From Camellia lanceoleosa (lineage: Eukaryota; Streptophyta; Magnoliopsida; Ericales; Theaceae), in contig CM045758.1 of NCBI GenBank assembly GCA_025200525.1, forward strand, positions 168,964,101 through 169,028,100: a stretch of 64,000 nucleotides of DNA. The letters run 5' to 3'. Position 1 is the first letter of the stretch. Every line of letters begins with the position of its first letter. Shown in pieces: positions 35,101 to 46,300 of the stretch. The notes beneath the pieces were generated by a model. That model saw only the letters and a list, made by a program, of their open reading frames with translations, did not search any database and was not told the origin of the DNA. A program made the position numbers and the translations under genes.

Positions 35101-35990
35101 GAGAGATCGCCAGTACAGAAGAGTTCTTCTCCGTATTGGGGTGACAAGCAAGGTGGAGAAGACATGTATTCTTTTAAGTTTTTCAGAGTGCGGTCGCATT
35201 CTTCGTCCCACTCGAACTTGGATTTTAATGCTTGAAAAAATGGTCGTAGTTTGTCTGACGACCGGCTAATGAATCGATTGAGTGCAGCTGCCATACTGGT
35301 TAGATGCTGCACTTCTTTTACTGAGTTAGGCCTCTCCAGATCCTTAATAGCTTTGATCTGGGAGGGTTTTGCCTCTATACCCCGGTTGGTCACCAGAAAG
35401 CTCAGGAATTTGCCAGATTCTACACCGAACGCGCACTTAGATGCATTAAGGCGCAACTTGTGCCTCTTCAGAATCTGGAACATCTCATCTAGGACCCTTA
35501 GATGGTCGTTCTCATCCTTGCTCTTGACCACCATGTTGTCGATGTAAGCCTCCATTGTTCTGCCTAACAACGGCTCAAACATCTTGGTGACCATTCTCTG
35601 GAATGTTGCCTCTGCGTTCTTTAGGCTAAAGGGCATAACCTTGTAGCAATACAGTCCTCTTGGAGTTGTAAAGGACGTGACCTCCTGGTCTGGTTCATAC
35701 ATGGCGATCTGATGGTAGCCTCGGTACGCATCAAGAAAGCTAAGTCTGTTGTGCCCCACTGTTAGGTCTACCAGTTAATCTATCTGTGGTAAGGGGAAGC
35801 TGTCTTTTAGGCATGCTTTGTTGACTGTCTTATAGTCGACGCAGGCACGCCATTTGCCATTCTTCTTTGGTACCACGACTGTGTTGGAAATCCATCTGGG
35901 GTAGTGCACCTCTCTAATAGCTCCTGCCTCTAGCAGATTTCTCACTTATTCCACCACTATCTCGGCGTGGTGGAGTGCCGATCTGCGAGT
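35088..35990 (-). pseudogene. Reverse transcriptase of Gypsy element 2, mutated catalytic box
   Basis: The minus strand from 35759 to 35088 (223 codons) has [15 protein letters not shown] (first catalytic Asp), [20 protein letters not shown] and the box [11 protein letters not shown], where the family has YIDD. The last Asp is therefore Asn. It ends with [19 protein letters not shown], the usual Tat ending. The N-terminal part (PKKNGKWRACVDY...) lies upstream to about 35940 after a TAA near 35776. The loss of one catalytic Asp and the stop make it inactive. Confidence 0.9.
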
Positions 35991-36424
35991 GCGCTAAATG
36001 ATTGGTCTGGCGAATGGGTGGACATTGAGTTAGTGACAGATGAAGTTTGGATAAATGCCTGGCATGTTGTAGGGTGTCTGTTAACACTTCGATGTTAGAG
36101 GTCAAGAATTCCAAGACCTCTAATCTCTCAGTGCTGGACAACGACAAACCGAGCAAAAAGAACTTGTCCGGGTTCTTTTCATCTATTTTTACCTCTACCA
36201 AGTCTTCTACCGCTTGATCACCGCTTGTCGACATCTCGAATCCGGTTCATTGCTTTCGTGTTCTTCCAATCAATAAACATATCCCTTGGCAGTGCGGCTG
36301 CCATTAACCGTGACAAAGCATTGCTTGGACATAATTTGGTCTCCAAAGACCTCTTCAATTACCCCAAATTGCTGGGAATCGATTACTTGATGGTAGGATG
36401 AAGTTATCACGGCATGGCATGCAG

Positions 36425-36800
36425 CTATGTTCTTCCCAAGATTATGTTGTAAGTGGAAGGGACCTTCAACACCCAAAATTCCACTTGTTTTGTCACGCTT
36501 CCTGCCCTGGCTGGAAGGATAATCTTGCTGACTGGCCACTCTGGCATCGAGTTAAATCCGATCAGGGGGGATACAGCTAATGCCAAGTCTTTGTCCTCTA
36601 ATTTCAGTTGTTTGAAGGTGTCGTAGTACATTATCTCACACGAGCTACCTTGGTCTATCAAAATCCGCTTGATATCGTAATCCTTGATACGGAGAGTGAT
36701 GACTAGCGCGTCGTTGTGAGCGCAGTATATCCTTGCCAAGTCTCTGTTTGAAAAAGAGATGACATTGGTGGCCTCCGTTCTTCCTTTCTTGATTGTGGAT
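36425..36800 (-). pseudogene. Aspartic protease region of Gypsy element 2
   Basis: 104 open codons on the minus strand include the active-site region KRILIDQGSSCEIMYYDTF (Asp-Gln-Gly-Ser-Ser, in the usual D-x-G-S-S form for this lineage) and the C-terminal STYNIILGRT signature. Downstream, 36539-36270 reads on in another frame with further pro-pol linker text (HAVITSSYHQ). The enzyme would mature the polyprotein. Confidence 0.8.
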
Positions 36801-38625
36801 TGTGCACTTAGAACCTCCCTTAAGTGCTCAAATTTTTAATCATGCCTCCGAGCTCACATACGCCAGTTTGCATACCCCATGTATTACGCTTATCACGCCT
36901 TGAGGTGGGCGCCGATTGGCATTCTGCTCAGTGGTTGTCATTTTGGGGTTGGTCAGCACCTTCCTTCAATGTATTTGTCCAGTGACCGATCGCCACCAAC
37001 CTCTAGATGTCGCCTCAATGGTGTACATTTTTAGTGCGGTGCCCCTTTTCTTTATGGAAGGTGCACCGTGATCTTTCGTCAGTCCTTCCGAGCCTCTCCT
37101 AGCTTGGCGTGCCATCCGAAAAGGTTCATCGCCAGATCTTGCTTAAAATCGTAGATTGGCTTTTTGAATACCGTGGTAATGGCAATGCGGACTCTCAACC
37201 ATCTTTATTCCTGGTCTTCTCCGTTGTCCCGCCTGCCTCATTTGTTTTTGTTCGGACATTCTATCGCCTTGACCTTTGCCGCGGTCTTCTTATCTGGTAC
37301 GGCTGTTGTGCTAGATTTTGCTTTAGCACAGGCGCCATCTTCCTCTACCCGAATGTGCTGGTGTACTCTCTCCATTAAGGCCTCCATCGTGAGAGGCGGT
37401 GTCATAGTGATTGAGTCTCTTAGTCTGTTCCCGACTGGAATGCCTCTTTTGTACTACGCGATGGCGAGATTGGTGGGGCAGCCCCCAACTGCTGAAGGTC
37501 TCCTCTTAGCGGCTATTGTAGGATCTTAATGTCTCTTTTTCGCCCATGTCGATGGAGAGCAATTGATCAATCTCCACCAGGGTTTTGGTGTTCGTCCTGA
37601 ACCTTGTTACGAACGCCTCCGCCAATTACGCCCAGGAGGCTATGCTACCTTCTGGAAGTTTTTCGAACCAAGTCAAGCCTAGGTCGCCAAGGCTTGATGG
37701 GAAGAGAATGCACATCAAAGCCTCGTTTCGCCAATATACCACCATAACTCGCGTAAGTGGCTCAGTGCATATAGGATCTGCTTTTCCGCTGTACATGGTG
37801 AATTTGGGGGAGGAAGCTCAAGGTAGGCGCTGCTGATTGCCGGAGTGAATCGGTGAGGTCTGCAGCACTTGCTAATGCTTTTGTCTGCTGGTTCAGAGAC
37901 GTATGCGCGTAATGGCATTCCAACCTCAACGCCCATGCGCCCGAGGAGCTAACCGCTGAAGGGCAGATACCTCGCGTGGGTCGCGCCCTAGTATCCTCCT
38001 TCTATCGTGCCTTTCTTCCAAAGACGGTTCAGAAGTCGGATGATCTTGGCAACTCCGCTTGGATGATGTCCGTGTATGCACGAGGGCCGATAGGTGCTTC
38101 CTCAAGATATCGACCTCTCGCCTCGCTCTTCGCACTAGAGCAATGAGTCCTCGAGGTTCTGGATTGAGTATCGCCGCCTTGAGGCTTCTACCGCGGTGAT
38201 GGCGTGGTATGCTTGTTGCGATCTTTTGAGTGGCGAATGGGCGTGTTACCTTTACGCCTCTCTCATGTCGCCACCCCTTTTCTCTTGATCTGGCGTTTCA
38301 TGGCCTCCATATCCACTGCCATCTTCCTTATCAGTTCATCCTGTTCTTTCACGCGATCCTCCAGGGCTCGAGGGTCGATTCTTTGCTTCTGCCTTTCAGG
38401 ACTTTGAAATCGACGGGGGCTGTTGTTCCGCCTCCCCCTTGCATCCCTCCGAGGGTTTTGTCGCTGGGGCTTCAAGTTTGCCATGAGTGGAACAGGAGGT
38501 AAACCTTTGCGCCTCCCGCCTACTTCTGGGGTTTTTCCGTCAATGGCGGACTGTGCAACTCTTCGTTGTGCGCCATTGATTCTTGCTAGCAAGGAAAACT
38601 TGATCAAGAGGTTTTGTTCTAATCT
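36801..38625 (-). pseudogene. Gag of Gypsy element 2, broken in several frames
   Basis: Gag begins close after the primer site; ATGGCGCACAACGAAGAG on the minus strand near 38575 is a candidate start. The basic coiled-coil N-terminus follows (RRFQSPERQKQRIDPRALED). The capsid core is around 37700-37390, where the minus strand reads LAEAFVTRFRTNTKTLVEID and SIDMGEKETLRSYNSR in shifting frames. A Lys-rich segment after 37370 leads to the protease. At least five frame breaks exist. Identification rests on the core motifs. Confidence 0.7.
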
Positions 38626-38649
38626 AATATTCCCACAGACAGCGCCAAT
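38626..38649 (-). promoter_or_regulatory. Primer-binding site of Gypsy element 2
   Basis: On the minus strand, directly after the LTR end CCCGTACA, comes ATTGGCGCTGTCTGTGGGAA. The TGGCGC... start pairs with a tRNA CCA end and is a common plant Tat/Athila primer site. It fixes the element's orientation. Confidence 0.85.
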
Positions 38650-39436
38650 TGTACGGGAAAGAGATAAACCTTCTCGTATAATCCTGTTGATCAAGATTGT
38701 GCTCCTCCGTACGCCGCCGCTTACTCCTCGAAGCACAAAAGTGAGCTAGCCGGCGGGTGTGTGCCGGATACCTCTCTGATGCCTAAGTCAACAAAATAGA
38801 CAAATAGACAAAATGCTCTGTGAATTTGGGAATCAAAGTTGTGTTATCTCTCCATAGGTGATGTTTGTGAGCTTTTGTAGGTTCCGCGTGGCACAATCCT
38901 AGTAGAACTTTTATTCCTCCATGTAGAGTCCTCCTAGGATTCATACTCCTGAAAGATAATGCTTATCCTTCAACACCCCTCCCACTGCTTAAGCCAAATG
39001 AGATGGTTTTTACCTCGGTTGGATGGCCATACTACCGAGATAACATAGCCATGCTAAATTGGCTAAAACGACCGAACTTTGTCTAGCTCGGTCCTTTCCT
39101 TCTTAGCTTGTACCTCGGTTTCACCTACTCAAACCGAGCTATCCATATCAAGCTTGGACCGAGCTAAACACAAGTTAGGTCCTCAGGAAAACTTAGAACA
39201 CCTCGGCTCAAAGTGGTATGACCGAGCTACTTGTCCTAATCGCGGTGACCAAGCTAACCGTAGCTCTTTAGGACCGGACTAATTACTAAGCCTTCTTTAC
39301 TCAGTGTGGCGGTAAGAGCCTCATTCTGGACCGAGCTAACACTTGACCGTGGCCCATCTTTCAAGCCTCTTCATTACGGCCCATAGAACGACCCAATGCC
39401 CAGCTCAGCCCAATTTACATATAAATTACCCTCTCA
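38650..39436 (-). repeat. 5' LTR of Gypsy element 2
   Basis: On the plus strand it reads TGTACGGGAAAGAGATAAAC to AATTACCCTCTCA, with CATGG following at 39437-39441. It matches 25210-25990 with scattered substitutions and small indels. Confidence 0.95.
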
Positions 39437-39441
39437 CATGG

Positions 39442-39636
39442 GATTGTTTTCCCAATCCCAAATCCCCTATAGCTATGATAATTCAGTGGCCGTACAATAT
39501 TACTAATTCTTTTAGCCTATCAATTCAACCTATCATTTGCCAACAAAACATGCTATCCATAGGGCTACTTCACTAGGACATGGGATCACTTCTGTGTATC
39601 CCTTGCGGCGCTTAAAACGACATAATTTTAGCCTCT

Positions 39637-39669
<33 letters not shown>

Positions 39670-39675
39670 CTTTAG
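39442..39675. other. Short intergenic stretch with a poly-T run
   Basis: Between Gypsy element 2 and the next hairpin. It holds a T run of about 31 bases ending near 39670. No gene is seen. Confidence 0.4.
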
Positions 39676-40162
39676 ATCATGTTCTCACTATATTTTTTGG
39701 CATAATAAATTATACTTTGTCCCTATATTTGATTACTTTTTTACTTTAATTCTTAAAATTTATGTTTTTTTTTTTTATTTTGATCTTTTATGTTTCAGAT
39801 TTTTTTCAGTTTACTTCTGAAGCTAATTTTATTAAAAATTAGACAAAAAATAAGATATTAATGGTTGGTTTAGCATGTTTGAAAAAAGTCAAAAAGTTAA
39901 AAAGTCACTATATTATTTAAGTCATATCATCTTATTTAAATCATATCACTTCTCCAACATATCATTTCAAACACAACCCAAACCCAACCCATATTTCATA
40001 AAAAATCAAAAAGTGTACTTATTTAGATCATCTCAAACAACCCAGTCACAAAAATATTTTTATTCATTCTATTTAAATTTTAAGAATTAAAGTAAAAAAA
40101 TAACTAAATATAAGGAAAAAATATAATTTATCATGCCAAAAAATATAATAAAAACATGATCT
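39676..40162. mobile_element. Inverted-repeat MITE of about 490 bp
   Basis: The left arm starts AGATCATGTT and runs TATATTTTTTGGCATAATAA, TTACTTTTTTACTTTAATTC. The right arm is its inverse (GAATTAAAGTAAAAAAATAA, TTTATCATGCCAAAAAATAT, AACATGATCT). The arms are about 90 bp and very similar. There is no ORF. Confidence 0.85.
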
Positions 40163-40877
40163 GAAAAAAAAAAGGAAAACAAAAGAAGAAGTGAAACTAT
40201 GCCTTTTTAGGCATAGCAGGTGTTAACAACAGAGTCACCTCGCTAACATAATTGTGTTTGAGAATATGAGAGAAAATAAAAGAAATGATTACTTAAGTAT
40301 AAGAGAAAAGAAAATAAAAGAAATGATTGTGATTTCCTTGTTTGGTTAGATTTCATTAAGAGAAAAGAAAAGAAATTATTTTATGTTATATTACTAAAAT
40401 AACCTTTTTATATTTTCAATCATTTTATTTCTTTTATTTTTATAATGACAAAATTGGTATTATGAAAATAGTGGTTTCTTTTTTCTTCCAATCTCTTCAC
40501 TTTTGGAAATATTGAAAATGAGGCTTATAAGATAAATGTGTTTTTCTCCATTTCTCTCAATTTCTTTCCGTTTCTCTTCACTTAGGTTATCCAAACAAGT
40601 AAAAAAAATACATATCTCTATTTCTTTTCTTTTCTCTCCAAATCACTCAATCCAAACATAGGGTAATAGTCCAATCATACCAATTAATTAGCGAAATAAA
40701 CATGTCTTAATTGACGTAGTCATTGTATACAAAAATTAAATTAGTTTTTATGAATGAATGCATTACCTAAGAAAAAAAAAAAACTTAAGTTATTTGTATG
40801 TATTTTTTTATTAATTCACATTTAATTCATTTTTGTAAAATGTAGAAAATAAAAAATTCAATTTTTGTAATTTTTTT
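40163..40877. other. AT-rich intergenic DNA
   Basis: Contains A/G-rich runs near 40260-40370 and their C/T-rich counterparts near 40540-40650, which may be a diverged inverted pair (TTGTTTGGTTAG against ATCCAAACA). I see no gene. Confidence 0.4.
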
Positions 40878-41716
40878 ATGGGCGAATTACACTAATGGTC
40901 CCTATAGTTTGGGGTTTGTGTTACTTTAGTCCCTAACTTTTCAATTGTGACACATTTGACCATGAATTTTGAATCTTGTTCCAAATAAGGACAATTAAAA
41001 ATACCATTACTTAATTTCAAGGGCAAAATTGTTAATTTAATAAAATATATAGTAATTTGACAAAAACAAATGCCAAAAAAATTATTTTTGAATTTTTAAA
41101 AATTATTTATACCCATTAAAGATAAAATTATATAAAATTGATAAATCTCTTAGACATTTATTTATTTATTTTACTAAATTAATTTTTGTTATATGTTTGA
41201 ATGATAATCATGTAATGGGTTGTTATTTTTATTTTTATTAAATTAGTTTTTATTTTTCCAAAAGTCAAATATGACGACAACTTTGATATTATTATTAAAC
41301 CAATTCATTAAATTAAAAAATCTAAAACTAAAAATATTTTATATATTAAATATATCAATTACACATTAAAATCTTAACAATCACTCATTACATGATCATC
41401 ATCTAAATATATAATAAAAATTAATTTGGTAAAAAAAAATGTCTAAAAGATTTATCAATTTTACATAATTTTATCTTTGGTTGGTAAAAATAATTTTTAA
41501 AAATTTTAAAATTATTTTTTGACATTTATTTTTATCAAATCAGTTTGTATTTTATCAAATTGACAATTTTACCCTTGAAATTAAGCAAAGGTATCTTCAA
41601 TTGTCCTTATTTGGAACAAGATTCAAAATTTGGAATCAAATATGCCACAATTGAAAAGTCAGGGACTAAAGTGACACGACCCCCAAACTATAGGGACTGT
41701 TGGTGTAATTCGCCAT
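40878..41716. mobile_element. Foldback element C, 839 bp with arms of about 200 bp or more
   Basis: The left arm ATGGGCGAATTACACTAATG, GGTCCCTATAGTTTGGGG, TTTTGAATCTTGTTCC is mirrored on the right by GGAACAAGATTCAAAATTTGG, CCCAAACTATAGGGAC, GTGTAATTCGCCAT. The arms look highly similar. The design matches elements A and B but the tip sequence differs. The inside is AT-rich and without a gene. Confidence 0.85.
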
Positions 41717-43335
41717 TTTTTTATTTACTATTATTTTATTTTTAATAAACTTTATTCAAAATTCTCATTTTTTTTTATTTTAAAAATTGTATTATCAAGA
41801 TGGATCTAAAAATAAAGGGCAAAACACCAATAAATTCTAAATTTTAATTTGTTGAACTATTTGGTCCTACCTTTTATTTTGTAGACTGATAAGTCTTATT
41901 TGAATGTTAATTACATATATATATATCCATTTATTTAACATGTAATTTTTTTTTTTTGATGGAGGGTAAATGTAAGTTTTTATTGATGTTAATATGACAA
42001 AAATATCCAAAAAGTTTATTATAGGCTTTTTTATGATTTCCCTCATTTCCGAATATCAGTAACATCATCAAAAATCAACAACATCATCAACATCATCAAA
42101 ACATCAGCAAACATCTTCAAAACAACAACATCGTGAACATCATCAACATCAACTACATTATCAACATCGTCAAACCATCATAAACATCGTGAACATCAAC
42201 AACATCATCAATATCGTGAACATCGTGAACATTATAAAATTGGAGGGGATCGAAAGGGGGTGGTGGTGACGGGTACAGATTAGCAAGGAGTTCCGGTACT
42301 GAGCCATGACGGTCCTTGAAAAACGAGATGAAATCTTGTAGAGCGACATTACTGAAAATGGGTTTATTGGAAGAGGAGGGAGAGAGAGAAAGAGAGAGAA
42401 AGAAGATGAGGGTAAGGTAATGGCGACTGCTATGCTATGGAGGGTTTAAGATGAGAGAGAAACAGTGGGAAAATAAAGAGGAAAAATAAAAAAGGTGTTT
42501 GGAGAGAAAGAAAGTGTCAATTGACCGGCTATAGCCCACTCTCCTCTTTAGAAGCGTCTAGAACCTTGTGTTTTTTGGTTTGGCGGCTGTCTTCTTTCGG
42601 CCGAAGCACTGGACAGACTCTACCGGACGAGTTGCCATTGTTGGAGAGATTGGGAGACCTGCAAAATAGAATTAATATGGGTAAAAATGTAAAGGGTAAA
42701 CTACCAATAGGTCCTACTTTAGAGACTTATTACCCAATAGGTCATACTTTGGAGACTTATTACCCATTAAGTCCTATTTGATATAATTTATTAAGTGATA
42801 AAGATAAATTTATCAGTCTTTTTTTTTATGAATAATTTTATAGTGATAAATTTATCAGTCTCTTTGTCTTATGAATAAATTTTTAGTGATAAATTTATCA
42901 CTCTCTTATTTTTATAGTGTTAAATTTATTAGTTAGGACTTGTAGGTAAATAAGTCTAGTTAACAGGACTAATTGGTAAGTACCCCAAATGTAAACTCCA
43001 TATATAATATATCAAAAATATATATCATACAAAAAATAAAAAGTACTAAATGGTTTTAAAAAAAACACTTAGGACTAATTAGAGCAATTTTATCAAAGTG
43101 GGATTTATGAGTAAGTTTTTCAAAAATAAATAAATTTAATTAAATTTGGAAAAAGTAAAAAAAAATTTAAAATAAAAAAAATAAATTGAAACAAAAAAGA
43201 AATAAAAACAAAAACCCTTAAATAGGAGAAATTAAGAAGACAACTCGCGCGGCGCACCTTCTCGAATGGCAACCTACTTGACTCTGCTGCTGTTAAGGCA
43301 ACGCCCGTCCCCGTAGCCTTCTCACTTCACTTCTG
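41717..43335. other. Intergenic DNA and presumed promoter of the nucleotidyltransferase gene
   Basis: 41717-42040 is AT-rich. 42050-42235 is an imperfect AACATC/AACATCATC repeat. 42245-42400 on the minus strand has a CT-rich leader-like stretch followed by a reading with good composition (FISFFKDRHGSVPELLANL) but no start codon; it may be a gene fragment. 42700-42775 has a doubled segment (TTTAGAGACTTATTACCCA, TTTGGAGACTTATTACCCA). An upstream ORF of 16 codons (MATYLTLLLLRQRPSP) sits at 43266-43316 ahead of the gene start. Confidence 0.4.
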
Positions 43336-46300
43336 ATGAGGATATCTTTCAGAGGAAATGCCATTTTGTCTCGCCTCAAAGCCTTACTCACCATACAGGT
43401 CTTTCTCTCTGTCTCTCTCAATGTCGTTTCTTTGAGGCATTTCTTCGAACAGGTTTCTCACAATTCTTCTCTGTCTGGAATTTACATATTTCATGGCAGA
43501 GAATCAACCATACCTTGGCCGAAACTGGAGTTCAAGCTCAATACTATGCCGATGTGGTGTCTGGTTCAGTGCTCGAGCAAGGTACACACATATGCTCGAA
43601 TTTCCCAAATTTTGTGTTCTACTTGCTTCTATCTTATGCATATGTATGTACATATGCTTTCTTTTAGTTAGATAATCGGAACACAAAGTGCGAATTGTGA
43701 GTAAAGAAATCATTTGCCCCCCGCCCTCCAGTTTGTACTATCTTTTGGGTTCCTTCACGGAATATAAATGAAAGTATACTTCTTTAAGTTAATTTTTTTT
43801 TTTTTTTTGAAAATGATGTCTGTGTAGGGAAAATTGATACGTCGAAATGGAGAAAATTGGATTCGAGGTCCTTGGGGATAACCCGCTCAATGATCTCTTC
43901 GTCCTCGTGGATTGTTGTGAAGGTTCTACAGAGTGAAGGTGATATTTGGTTACACGTGTTTGCATCTTTTCATGAGTTTACCCACATATTATCTCACGTG
44001 CTCCTTTTGAGATGGATTTAAATTCTAAAAGATCCTACATTTAGTCGCTTCATTTTTGGGGGTATTATACTAGGTATTGAAAGGAAGCATGGTTTTCCTC
44101 ACCCGTTTTGCCCTTCTAAACACATATGGGTTTTGTTTAATGTCTAAAAACAACAAACTAATAGACATACCCTCATTTTAGGCATTGGTAACCTCATCTA
44201 GTGATTGTCTGAGAATGTTTGTAGTTTAGAGTTATTCAAGTTTTCATGTTGTAGAGTAATTACTTTTTCAAATTGTTTCCTTAACCATTCTATGAAGATC
44301 TTGAGGAGAATAGCTGTTGAATAGTAAAAGCATCTATCTGATTTGTTGGTGTAGTACGAGTTCAAAGCATTACTATGGGTCACTCGTCCATTCTTAGATT
44401 TTGTGTTGCTACTTAGTTTGAGAGCTCAATTCATGTTTGTCCATTTTTCAACGGTCTTAAACAGAATATTTTATTTTTATCCCTTCTTTTGAATTGAATT
44501 GAAATTCGTTTAGTTGAAAATTAAAGCATTTCTTTACTGGAAAATTCCATTCGAAGGTTTGCAAGCTTATTGATTAATTTGGATTTCAATTAAAATGTAA
44601 CATCGTTTGAGGAATGATGATACATGTCATGCAAATATGTAGATATATTTCACTCTTACTATTCATACAAGTAGGGGTGTGCGTGGTATGATGAAGTGCG
44701 GTTTAACAGTAAAATTATAAATCAAATCATGAATGGCGTATTGAAAAATAACCAAACTGCTTGGGCAGTTTCAATTTGCTAGTTGATTGAAGAATAATCT
44801 TGAACAATTATCATGCATTTGTACAATATATAACACTAATTTGTATAATATTTTTCATATATATAACACTAACTAATTTTATATAATATTTTTCATAGAT
44901 ATAACATTAATTTGCAACAAATTCCACATCTTAATGTATTAACTATAGCGGAGCACGGCAGTTTTGAAAGTGGATTATAAATTTCAAACCGTGGATCACT
45001 AACCCACGGTTAGTGGGCAGATTGGGCAGTTTTAGATGATTGGACGGTATTTTGCACAACCCTACATACAAGTAGAAGTTAAAGGAATTGAGAACATGGT
45101 TCGATATATTAAAATTGTTCATGATGTTGGTTTGTGTTGAATTTGATAAATATCTGGTGCATAGGTTGTCGTATAACAACACTTCTAAAATCTGTTATAC
45201 CCTTTTGAATGAAGACACAGGTTTCTCTGGCTTTTCAAAATGGTAAGCATCTTGCATTTTCTACCTTTGCAACTTTGCTTGTTATTACTCAGAGAAATAG
45301 ACAAACACTGGCGAGAAATAACTAACAGGAACTTGGAGAAAACTAAGCGAGGAGGAAAGATACAGTTAGACTGTATTTCAGTGCATAACTGCATGGTCCA
45401 CTCCTAGTAGCTAATAAAGCCTTACAGATGCTAACATTTGGATTTAGCCTGACACAAGATACAGTTAGCCTTATTTTTGTAATCATATTTGAACCATAGT
45501 AATTGACGAATAATTTTGTTTGTGTGGCTAATATAAACAATGAATACACCATAACATATAATGTGGAATTGCATTTTTATACAATGATGTGCATAAATTA
45601 TTTCTAAAGATATGGATCAAGTCTAAGGAAAAAGGATAGCTTGTGCTTTGAAACAAGAAAAGAGAGAAGGCCCACTAATGAATTTTTGAAGCTAAATTTG
45701 AAGGACAAGGAAACCAAATCACCATTTGAGGAGGGTAAAATTGTTTCTCACATGAACCAATGAAGAAGCACTTTTCTTTAGCTTAAGAGTCCACCATCTC
45801 CTTGGTCAATTTAAGCATCCATTCAATTCAGCTTTTGAAGAAGATGATAAATCCAAAATCTGTTTAAGAAGGTGTTCATAGCATTTGGGTCCACGAAAAA
45901 GATTTTACCTATCCAACCATCTCAACAAAATTGTGTTAAATTTAAAAAAAAAAAAAAAAAAAAGTTTCAAGTTTGAGGCAGACAAATGGGGTGATGAGTG
46001 AATAACTAAAATCATGTCCATGATTGCAGAGTGCCACAAAGTCTTAGCTCTTCGCCATCTTACAAGGCTTCCCAACAAAAGGTTCAAGGTTTGAATGTTG
46101 GAGTGTTCACCTAACATTTGTCTTCATAGCCAAAAGTCTAATTAGCTCTGTTATGAAAATCTTTCGATGCGCTATTCAATTCACAGTTCATGCATGGATC
46201 AATATGAATCTATGGGTGTATCTACTTTAAAATAGAATCTATAGTAAGCTGAATCGCATGATTCAAAATCGATTCATGATTTGATTTTGTCTTTACAATT

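Larger units (their letters stand above)
25210..39436 (-). mobile_element. Ty3/Gypsy retrotransposon 2, Tat lineage, minus orientation, 14.2 kb
   Basis: Two LTRs of 781 and 787 bp flank the element, and CATGG lies on both sides (25205-25209, 39437-39441). On the minus strand the order is 5' LTR (38650-39436), primer site, gag, protease, reverse transcriptase, RNase H, second RNase H, integrase, tandem repeats, a plus-strand antisense gene, and 3' LTR (25210-25990). A 2.4 kb solo LTR (26931-29327) is nested within. Dual RNase H and the antisense gene place it in the Tat group, like element 1, but the LTRs, primer site and antisense protein are unrelated. Many frameshifts and lost catalytic residues show it is dead. 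Confidence 0.95.
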
